From: Sphaeroforma arctica JP610
Taxonomy: Eukaryota > Opisthokonta > Ichthyosporea > Ichthyophonida
Direction: 5' to 3'
Assembly: GCF_001186125.1 (NCBI RefSeq)
Contig: NW_014040328.1
Span: 30,796-57,512 of the forward strand
Length of the DNA: 26,717 nucleotides
Made by a program: the position numbers and the translations under genes. How positions within the stretch are numbered: position 1 is the first letter of the stretch; each line of letters starts with the position of its first letter. This document shows, piece after piece, positions 11,201-23,200 of the stretch. The notes below the pieces were generated by a model, which was not told the DNA's origin, did no database searches, and saw only the letters and a program-made list of their open reading frames with translations.

Positions 11201-14200
11201 CCAAATAATACAAGCACACGAGCATCTAAATTACTCCTATCCACACCGACGCACTCATCCAATCTTTGTGGCCCACATCCTCTAACACTTTTAACTCTCC
11301 TCGATGCAGATACACGCTCCATTCAGAATAAATACAAGCACAAACGCATCAGCAATACTCACATACACACAGACTCACTCACCCTATCTTTGTGATCCAC
11401 ATCCTCCATTACGTATGACTCTCCTCGATGCAGATACACCGCACCGTCGTACAGCTCGAAATGGGCTCTACGTTCTTCAATATTATCCAGCTCATGCTCT
11501 GTGTCAGCATCTAGCACTCGGTAGTCTGAAAAATGTGCAGAGAAAATTGATGCTTAGGCAATCATCAATAGGGTGTTGTGTTAAATACTATGGGATTGGT
11601 TTGAATCTCACACAGGCAAGCACAGCCAGCCCTACTATACAACTCGAAACCCGTCGTATATTTGTATATCTCACGTATACAAACATCAGTGAATAGTTCA
11701 TGTCATATTTGCTATCTAGCATTGGAAAGCATTTGCAATATTCAGATATTCAACATATCTGTCTTGAGTGCAGGGCTAAAACTTTCCCGTGTGCAGCCTA
11801 AAGTGGGTTTTCTGAGTACAGTCCCGTAAGTTCGGGTAGCGATGTGAGAAGTCACTGGTATGGGACATAGTAAAGTATATGGTGTATGCGGCTTTCATAC
11901 CCTCCCTCCAAAAGTTCCACAAGAAATATCATCGGTGTAGATATTCCGTATGTCTGTCTGGTCGTGCGGAAAGCCAATGTCAATAAATACAATGAGATGG
12001 TTGGTATTCCAAGCCTTTACACAGCGCGCACAAATCACACACTGCAGCGCACTGAGTAGATCACACATCGAACATACGTTGCATTCCCACAACACACACT
12101 CGTCTTTCTGTCCAGACAGTCGTTGGCATGATATTTAATGCCATGGATGTTATTCCAGGCTATTTACAGTACATACAAAACACACACTGCCGTACACCCG
12201 AATGTACTGTCGGTATAGATATTCCGCAGACTCTCCTTTCCGTACGGAAGGATAATGGCACGAGTTGTGGTGTAATATTCAAACTTCCAGGCTCCTACAC
12301 CGCACGCACAACACGCACACTCAAGTATCCAGAACTAATCGCGCTCTCGCGCATACTCTCGGTGTAGATATTCCGTAGACTCGTCTTTCCGTGCGGAAAG
12401 TCAATAGCGTGGGAGGTAGTGTGGTAGTTATTGTTCGCGGCTCTGATTACAGCCCCATGTGCCGCGTTGTAGGACCCATCCACGGCCATTCCACGCACCA
12501 TGTCTTGGATTAATGTGCCGTATTTGTCCCCAAACAGCCTCGCGTCGTAATTCCTGTAGTGTTTAAGTAGGCAAAATTAAAGTTAAAGGTAAAACTTGAC
12601 GGCTGCATCACAGGTTATTGTTTCACTTAATTGTAGGATCAGCTACGTATTTAAGTTCACAGAGTGCTGCAGGAATCTCCTGAAGTTGTTGAGCTATGAG
12701 GAAGCTAAAACTTGATAAAAATCATATATACCACGTGCGGTGAAAACATATCTTACTTCGTGCCGGCGCAGAGTGGTAGCTCCGTGGCAGCACACAGCAG
12801 GTGCCACCACAGCACACGGTTGTTAAAGGGATCAAACACCACAGCCTCTGACGCCTTCGAGAACAATGCCTTGGGGTTTTTCATAAAGTGCTGGTCCAAT
12901 GGAGAATTATAGCCAATGAGAACGGCGATGGACTGTTTGCCTGATCGTCCTGCACGCCCCGCCTGGATTGGATGTACAACAGATGAATGTTGAGGAGGTT
13001 GTAATATTTGCAAGTACAGATGGTCAAGGTTTTATATGTCTGGTAATAAAATAACAGTAAAAAGAACAAATAAAGATTTGCGAGAGAATGCAGGTGGTAT
13101 CGGACCTATTCGCGTGCACCGACGAGGTCTAAATGTTGTCCTACAGAGTACTTGTATGAGCTACTCTAGGGTGTGCTACACATCAGTGTATTGATTTGCG
13201 AGTATATCTGGGCACCCGTCTGCTGCCACGGCGACGCTCTACTACAGGAATATCCAGCCGCAGTACACTATCCAATCTCCCTACACGAGGTCATTTTGAG
13301 GTCAATTATTCACACCGCGATTAAAGTTATAGCTCAATACCATACCAAACATAATATCAATCGCACATCCACCTGCTGCCACAGTAACGCTATACTACGG
13401 TATGGCCCGGCTGCGATACACGAGCTAAAATCTCCACTTAAGGCTAATTCGACAACACACACTCATACACTCAACCTGTGCACACAACACAGTAAAGCAA
13501 CAGCCCTAGACAATGACTGTATATCACCAAACATAATATCAAGCGCACACACACCTGCTGCCAAAGCGATGCTATGCTACCGGGATAGCCCAGCTGTAGC
13601 ACGCTATCTAAACTCCCTACATCGATTCCCAGCTCAAGTGCATTGGTGGCGATGACTGACAACAATCGACCGCCAAATAAGTCGCGTTCGATCTTGCGCC
13701 GATCCATGGCGGTGTATCTGTACGACAACAAATGAGTGATTACGACATGAGACGAAAGGCAAATGCAAATCTACAACAAATGAGAGTTTGCGCCTAATGA
13801 GAGACGCAGTGTGAGGGAGAATGAGAGCTATAAATGCGAGTATTAAATTTCCAGACGGGATGTCATAGTTATTGGGTTCCGATCCTGCAGAACCTCTGCA
13901 TCAAGGATTGCACATCGGACAAGCCGCGAAAATATGAGATACTGATCTGGTTAGACTAGAGGTTTGCAATCACATGTCAATGACAAGCTTGGCTAGTCAG
14001 TAAGCTCTGTTGATACACAAGCCATGATATATGCTATGCTTATGTCTCGTGTATGAAATTCAAAAATAATTGATTGATAAGTTTTATGCTCGAAAGAACA
14101 TACTGCATTGTAGAGCACATGTTTCTGATACCCTTTGTATATACACACGTAGAATCGTACCATATATTTTGGTTTCAATCGCAGCCGCAAATTCGATGCT

Positions 14201-17200
14201 CGTATACACTCGTATAAAATGTACTATTTGCGTACTGGTTAATCGGTAAAAACAATAGGAGAAACAATGCGTATACTATTCGAAACAAACCCACCTACAC
14301 CCACAATGGAGCCAATCAGAGCCAAATCATCCACTCACAAATACACAGAAATATCTCCTCATACACTCGAGCGTTCAGTTCGTTCCCCACACACTTACCC
14401 GCCCCTATACGTGGTGATATATGGCACCAAATCCGGGCGCGGCGCAGGTAGGCCCGAGCAATCGCTGCCTTTGGTTTTGTGCCGATTTCCCCCCAACGTA
14501 GTAACACTCGTCCCCTCTCTCATCATGCTCTGAGTGACCTTGCACACCAACTCACAGACTGATCGAACCTTGCAGAATCCAATCGTCCTGAGGCCAGTCT
14601 TGGCCATCTCACACAGCAGCACACCGGCTTCGGTGTAGACGCTGTGTAGGTTGGTGTGGGGCAATCAACAATAGTGCAACGTTAAATCAAACAGAACTTG
14701 CTGTCCATATGGGTGTGATAACTAATGAAGCCTGGTGTGACATTCGTTGACAATAGCGTGATAGTATCTGAATATTGGTGTGGTAGTAATAGGTCAAGGG
14801 AAGGTTAAAATTGAACAAGGACTCCTTCTGTGTCACTAGAGCAATCTCTGACTGATAATATTCACCTCGCGGTATATCCAGGGCTATCGCCACTGCGGAA
14901 TGCGAGAGCTACACGAGTTCACTGGCTCGAGCTTTAAGCGGCTATATAGCAAGTCAACGACTTCCGCTTCAACAATATTACACTTGTGTATCACAAAGGA
15001 GTCGCCCTCCTTAAACTTACGGCCAATTTCGCGATGCATAATCTCAAGGCAATAACACTAAACCCTAAACCTTAAAAAGGTCGATTACATAAGGGTAAAA
15101 TGCAATGAAATATAAAATTAGAGTCGTGCCGGCGTGTGAAGGGCAGGACTGTGCGGGAGATCCTCTCCATTTGCACTTGGCACTGTTGGTACACACAACC
15201 CATTGGGAGTGGAATTCAAAACGCTGGTGCGTGGACCATACAACAGCACAACTGCGCTAAAAATATCAGTTGCGTATACAGACAGTCGCTAGCTTGAAGC
15301 AGAATACATACGTAACGATAAATAGCCAACGCGGCTCACAAATAGTAATCACACACACACACTGCTAGATCTATACCTTGAAAATGCGGCTGGATTCCAC
15401 AGCACATAGTCTTTGCGCCCGTTGGGCGACCCGTCTTCGCCCACCACAACCAACCGCCTCCTCATATCCACAGATGGCCTATCCGGTGCTTGTGTGTGTG
15501 TACTTGTTGGCACTTGTTTGAGAGTCTCTGGTGCTTGGGTTTGTGTGTTTGTTGATATTCGTTCATTTCTTTCCGGTGCCTGCACTTGCGTATCGACCGA
15601 TATTTGTCCGTCCGTGTCGGTGTGCGTCACGTGTGGTGTATCTATGTATCTGTCTGTGCTTGTGGTTGGGCGTGTCTGTGGTGTGCTTGATGTCTGCCGC
15701 GGGTTGTCTGGCGGCTGTATACTTGTTCCATCCTCTGAGAGTTCCGTGCAATCCATATCTGTCCCCCTTTGTACTGTTTCCGGTTGGTCTACGCCCATTT
15801 CAGCACTATCTTCTGCTCTCAGCGTACTTTCTGGGTGCGTATCAGTATCAGCTTGCTTATGCTCAGGTTCGTCAGGTACATCAAGTGGTATCAACCGTAG
15901 GGAGTGTTCGCGCGGGTTGGCTATCGTTGCGGTGCACATAATCCACTGCAAAAAAAATGATAGTAGATTAATTGTATGTGTGTGTAAATGTATATATTGT
16001 ATTTAAACAACATATATACATAAATAAATCTATACATGTGGATTATGGACTGCACAGACCACATTTTAGTTAATTTTCTACACACACGCTCTTACTACAC
16101 AAATAAGACGAGTAGGCGAATAGACAATAAACAACACACTCTGCACCGTGAGCAACCTTCTGGTTATAGTCTGAGTGCATGCAAGCCTATTGCATATCGA
16201 GCGATAGGGATTGCAAGTGTTCAAAAGAACCGGCAGATCCTTGCGCCAACCCCAGTTTAAAGAATAATTAAACTGTCCACAGGCACACCCTTGTGGTTCA
16301 TGCGTACACCAATCTCGCCTAATAGATCTACCAAACGCAGATCTCACTACACCCAGTTCTACCTACCTGTGGGTCTGCTCCATAGTGCGCGCACATGCGC
16401 AGTAGCCGACGGAACACCATCGCCACATGTGACCCAAACTGTCCTCGGTAGATATGAGCCTCATCAACCACAACGAATCTGGTGTCATGGACGGAAAGCG
16501 GTGATGAAAATACAGCCTATAGACCTGAACTATCGCGACAATGGACAGGTCAGTACATATACAACACAGTAATGAATGTCAGCTCAAATACGTAGTCTGC
16601 TACAACTGTTGTTTCACCCGTTAGCATTAACTCTTCCTCCACGATGAATCTGGTGTCGTCGAGCAAAGGCGGTGATAAAAAAATTAGCCTGGTGGCTAGA
16701 AATGTCACGACTAGCAACTGCACGACGATGAATACAGTGGGGTATAAATATAGACTAGTGATGAGCATCAGGATTCCGGCATTAACTGTTAAAACTACTA
16801 CTATTAATGTTAGCGCTTAAATTTCAAAATAGATGGAATGGAGTTGTCCAGCACCTGAACAAAGCAGTGTTCGAGGTGCATATACGAATAAGGAATACTC
16901 CAATCGAGAGAGGAAACGACTCCATTGGTCCTGCCATGTAAGCACACTTGCATGCACACCCCCTGCTAGATGAACGCACGATTGATACATATTTAACCGA
17001 GAGAAGAAGTGGCTCTATTGATCGTAGTATATGGGAATGATTGCATGTACACCAATTTGTACATATATGCATGATTGAGCCTTACTTCAATCGAGAGAGG
17101 AAGTGGCTCCATTGGTCGTGGTAGGGCAGGATGCTGGCGTGGATCATGTCTGGATTGCTGAGAATGATGTTAGCGCTCTCTCGTACTACGCTGCGCGTTT

Positions 17201-20200
17201 CTCTGTCTGTATCGCCGTCAAATGTTGCCACCTGCAGATATAGATACAAACATGTATAAGCATGTAGATACGGAAATACGCATATAAATATTATTCTAGA
17301 TGTAGTGTCAACGTAAATGCGATAAGCGTATGTGGATATTAACTGAGCACACACATTAAAAATAAATAAACGTTCATTGAAAATAAATACGCACGTATAT
17401 GTACATAGTTGATTCCATTCATACGTATGCAATTTTACCATGGCACTTTGTGCGTAGAAAATTAAAAATATAACTGTCACCAACCTTGACACGATTGCAT
17501 AGAGTGTCATGGGCTGTGAGTTTCTTAAGCGCGCGCTGCTGATCCTGCGCCAGGGCTTTGGTGGGGAACAGATACAGAGCCATAGTCGTGGGGTCGTCTA
17601 CTATTGCCTGCAGTACGGGTATGTTGTACGCTAATGATTTGCCTGCGAGGTGCGAGAAGGTAATTTTTATCGAGATTTTAAGCTGTGAGGTTCTTGTATT
17701 CAGTTCATACGATTCTACCTAACACTGGGTGTCGATGTACAGAGTACCACATGGTTGCCGGCGCTGGATGAGCGATTGTATGTGCCTGGTGAGCGCACAG
17801 AGTTTAAAATGGACAACCTATACCATACAACACCAAGGAATGCAACTCTGCACAATACTATACAACACAATCACATTTTGCACTATTAAACACTTGCAGG
17901 TGCCAAAAAAATGTTCGACGCACGAGCAGTAGCTTTGCTGCAGCACTTTATAACATCCCATACATTTCTACCTACCACTGGATGTAGATGTGCAGAGGAC
18001 TACGTGGTTGCCGGCGCTGGAGTGAGCAATGGCGTGTGCCTGGTGAGTGTACAGCCGTTCAATCTTCGACACACACTTGACTGCATCGGCCACGGACCAG
18101 CCTATATTGGGATCTGCATGTCGTATTGTCGTACGAACGGAAAATATATAGTGGTATTGAGAAAGGTACAATAAAATCTTTGTACCAGATTGCCCGGTAA
18201 GTGTATAATCATCTAATCACCCGACACACATATTTGACAGCATCAACCGCGAACCAGTCTATATTGTGGTCTGCAAGTCGGTTTGTCGTACGGGGATTGC
18301 ATAGTGGGGCGAGAAGTTATGTTGTAATATAATCCTAGATTGCCCGGCGAGTGTAATACCATTTAATTATCAACATTAATTTAACAGCACCAGCCACCGA
18401 GCTGCCTATGCTGGCGTCTGCGTGTCCGTGCGGATATTGTATAGCGGCACGAGGCAGCCATGGTGCAATCTCTACTTTTGAAAGTTGGGTTTAAGGATAA
18501 ACCGTGATCTATTCAATACTGGATTCAAAGGCCGATGAGGATGAAGAGAGATACGTATGTGCTATATATAGAATATAATTCATAACCCGAGATTCTGCAA
18601 CGGGAGGTTCACATCATTTTGTTGAGAACTGATTTCGAGTCGTATGCAGACTGGCCACACCCAGCGGTGACTATATACTGACCCTTGCATATATAAGACC
18701 CATAACAACATTGTAATTACACACACCTTTGTCGGATATCGGTTTCTGAGAACTTCGCGGCTCTGGCAGGGTCGTGCTTCACATGCGCTATTTGGCCATG
18801 ATAGAATGGCAATAACTTGAGGTGGTATGTACCAAAACCACAGATATATACCATTACATAAACATACGCAGACACTAGGCAAAATAGGCACAGATACGCA
18901 CACTCCCACAGATACAAGTATACACTAGAGGACTACCTCGACCACATACAAAGACACATCCACAGACACGAACCTTCGTCGATGTCGGTTTCGGAGAATT
19001 TCGCAGCTCTGGCAGGGATGTGTTCGACATGGGCTATTTGGCCATGGTAGAATGGCAGTGACTTGAGGTGGGCGAGGAACTCGGCGCTTGTTTCACCATC
19101 GCCATCGCCGAAGATGTTGCGGTCTAGAGCTTCGCGTGAGCAATCTGTGGAATTCATAGTTAAAAGTCCTAGTGTCAGGCTGGTATTGCATGCGGATATA
19201 TTCTGACATAAACAGAAATATAAACTGGGGAGAATTTGTAGTGTCATGAGATAGAAACGGGGCAGTCCTAGAGATTCAGTGCTGGGACAGTATTGAGAAA
19301 TCAGTACTAGAGGTTCTAGTGTCATGCCAATGCACTATGCGGATGTGGGGAAATATATTGTTTGCCGTGGTAGATACAAGGCAGTATGAAGATTCTGTGT
19401 TGCAACAGCATTGTAAGATCAGTATTGCATGTCACAGTCAAGCTATAGTCTATGCAGATGTAGGGAAGGGGAGTGTGTATCGTGATCGATACAGCACCAG
19501 GAAACACGAGACGACGCATAGAGCGCACCGCAGAGTATTTGTATGAAGTCTTTAGTCTAGAAAGGTGCGAGGAAGCACATTGTTTATTGTATCAAGATGT
19601 AGTATCAGAATGGTGTGGAGATACACATCACGGGTGGAATACATAGACCCAAGGGAGGGTATCAGCAAAGTGGAAGCAAATGCACGACGATAGACTAGCG
19701 GATGAGATACACAGACACGACCAGCCTGGCAATATACGTGATCTTGGCACGTACCTAGAAGACAACACGCTCATAACTAGCGCGCACATACAAGGATATA
19801 AACACACCCTCATCGCATAGGCTCTGTCATGTAATTCTGGTGTAAAAGGTATATAATCATTTCCAGTAAATCCGCATGGTATTGTGCAGAATTTATTGTT
19901 CTCTTGTGAAAGTGATTCATGGCTAGCTCATGGTAGAACATAGTACTTGCAAACGATAAATTGGTCTGAGAGGCTGTAGTGCCATAATAGCTGGAAGATC
20001 ACATAGTGATAAGCACCCAGGCAAACGCTAGTGATATCGAAACGTATAGCCCACATCATCTGAAATCGAGTAATGTGAGCTGTTCAGTACTGTTTGGAGG
20101 TACGACAAGGAAGGCGAGGACGGAGATTGATTGCCTACTAAGATTGCATTGGATATCCCACTGTAGTACTACTAGGCGAAGAGAGACGCACAACCGCTGT

Positions 20201-23200
20201 CGAATATATGGACTACACCGACAGGGGTGGGTGAGTGAGAGTCCGTTGGCGCCAAAATTAGAACAAAGCAGACTCCACCCACAACAATGCATGTGCGGTC
20301 CCCTATTATCTAGACACGAGGTATATTTCACCTTTCGCAAGAATAAAAGCGTTGTATCTCCTAACATACACGTTTGACGATGAATTACAGTGGTGCATAC
20401 AGCCATGTGTTTGTGCCTGCAAACTGCTCCCGTCCCAGTGACTGCAGTGCTATGCCTCCTAAAATTAATGTTTCACAATGAAAAAGCGTGTAGTGGTACA
20501 TACCTGGCGGAGTAGTAGATCGAGTGCTGGGCTCGCTTTCAAAGTGTTCGTAGTTGACCGTTGCAAACAACGCCTCCTCGTATACTGTCGCAGTGTCATC
20601 AAGTGTACCGAACTTCGCCAACCACAATTGCACCTGCAAAGATACAAGATCATAGGTGGACCTTAATATATACATGTTTTTAGTTTTTTAGGGTTTTACA
20701 AAGCATGAAAAAAAAAACTGCCATGTTTGCAGATGCAACGGTACATGTACACACGCAGAGAAAACGGGACGAACATTAGTATATACATGTATTTATAAAT
20801 AAATACATCTTTAAACACAAAGAATGGCGATATACTGGCCACGTTTGCACTGTAAGGACACAAGTATGAATTGATGTGTATCCCAGTATAACCACATTTG
20901 CAAACACAGATCCATACGAACACACACAGCGGGTTGCGCATGTGCATCTCCGCCTGAAGAGAAGTTTAATATCTGAGTGTGCACATACATCGACACGCGC
21001 CTACTCAGTAGGCACACATAAAGTATTGTAGAATAACAATCAGTTATTTGCGCTTGCTTTCTAGTTGCAGTCCCAGACTATACACACAGGTACACGCTCA
21101 CACCGACACATACGCGGATACACACTACAATTTCATCCCATACACATACACAGACACGCACGCGCACATACTAACACACATCCAGATACCCACAACGCTC
21201 CCAGACCAGCCACGCTCATCCGCAGCTGAAAAGAATAAACGCCATTCCGTCAGATGTACACTCCACTCATTGATACTAACATACACAGACACACACACAC
21301 CAACACACCACTAGGTACATACAATACTCCCAGTCACACTCATCCGCAGCTCAAAGGCTATGCCGCATTCCGTGAGATACAAAATCCTCTCATCGATACT
21401 TACATACGCAGACACGCACACACACCAACACACCACTAGGTACACACGATACTCTCAGTCACACTCATCCGCAGCTCAAAGGCTATGCGCCGGTCCGTCA
21501 GATGCACACTCCACTCATTGATACTTACATACACAGACACGCACACACACCAACACACCCCTAGGTACACACAACACTCCCATTCCCACACACCTGCAGA
21601 TCAAAGGCTATGCGCCGGTCCGTCAGATGCCCACTCCACTCATTGATACTTACATACACAGACACGCACACACACCAACACACCCCTAGGTACACACAAC
21701 ACCCCCATTCACACACACCTGCATCTCAAAGGCTATGCGCCGGTCCGTCAGATGCACACTCCACTCATTGATACTTATATACACAGACACGGCACACACA
21801 CCAACACACCCCTTGGTACACACAACACCCCCATTCACACACACCCGCAGCTCAAAGGCTATGCGCCGGTCCGTCAGCATGCGAGGGGTTGGCATTTTGC
21901 GGCCTTTAGAGCCCTTGCCTATCATCTCAATGATGGAGTCGCTCTTCCGAACGACTGATGGAGGTGGTAGACTCGTTCTACAATACGGGGCGACAAGTAG
22001 AGATGGCCGATCTATAAATAGCATCTATGAACATGCCAATCATGGGGAGAGTAGTGCGGTCTAAAAAGAGGTCAGACTGAAAGGCAACGAATTGGATGTT
22101 AGCTTTCCGAACGGTTGGGGAAAGAGATAGACTCGATCTGTAATACGTGATGACAGCGAGAGATGATCGATGTATAAATAGACAAGCCAGAGTAGGAAGT
22201 GTAGTGCAAATTATAAATAAATTAGGGTACGAAGCAAGACAATGTAGAATATGCGAAGATAGCAGCACAACGTTAATAATGCATGATGCATGTGCGCACG
22301 CTGAGGTGGAATCAATGCGTAGCTGCGTTGAGACTTCAGAGAATCAAGACCAGCATATCCACCTGCCGGCGTGTCGTAAAAATGTCCATAAAAAATGAAT
22401 TAACACAACTACCAAGAACATCTTGATGCAAATACCCTGACTTTTAATTCACACTCACAATCAGTACCCACTTTTCGAGCGCATACAACACACACACACA
22501 TACCCCTGATCGTCCGCTGCGGCCCCCTTCTCCCTAAAGAAACCCTCACTCGCCAGCGCGGCCGTCTCATCCGCCCGTTTCTGCCCCTCTGTACGCGTGT
22601 CCAGGCGATACGGCTCCTTCATTGCCTCCAGCTTGAATATATCCTCGAGCTCATACGCATTGTGGTACACTTTGATCAACTTCGGCGCGATGGCACACAG
22701 ACGGGCCAGGTCCACGTGTGTGGGGGTGATGCCACAGTTGGCTGCCGCCACCGCCATGACATTCTTGAACGACAGCACACGCCCACCTATCCTTAGGAAC
22801 GCACATCCGAGATCGATGGACTGGTATAGCACCGCCAGCCGCTTCATACACTCAGGAAGCTCTCTCTGTACAGTGACAGTAGTACCCTCATCCGTTGCCA
22901 TACTAGCGTGTGTGCTGTGTTGCACGCGTGTATCTTTGCTTGTGCTCGTATTCGTGCTGATTGTCTGGCCTCTTTTAGAATTTTTGTTCTTAGTCCCTTT
23001 CGGCCTACCCCGTTTGCTCGCCGAGCCCTTACCAGCAACCGCAACTGGTGGTAAACATGTGCTTGTGTCTATATCCCTATCTTCTACACCCATTCCTGTC
23101 CCCACTTCTATAGATGTTGCATCTTTTAGCGCTCTCCCTTTCTCCTTATTTTTAGCGCCCTTGGGCCTGCCCTTCTTTCGTGCTGATTGTGGCATACCCC

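Noticed and set aside
11304-11696. 130-residue plus-strand open frame
   Set aside because: Antisense of HRQ1 exon 14 and its flanks, without any known domain.
13173-13655. 160-residue plus-strand open frame
   Set aside because: It covers the antisense of exon 11 and its two intronic copies; the internal repetition comes from that duplication.
15058-15075. CTAAACCCTAAACCTTA, resembling a telomere repeat
   Set aside because: Only about two imperfect units, inside an intron; too short to be an interstitial telomere claim.
15413-16006. 197-residue plus-strand open frame
   Set aside because: It is the antisense of HRQ1 exon 9, which carries conserved helicase motifs on the minus strand.
21223-21977. 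CRISPR-like regular spacing of repeats
   Set aside because: The whole 125-bp unit is repeated, with no unique spacers, in a spliced eukaryotic gene; it is a tandem repeat.
21048-22064. Plus-strand frames rich in Thr, His and Pro
   Set aside because: Translations of CA-rich repeats that make up the intron 2 array.
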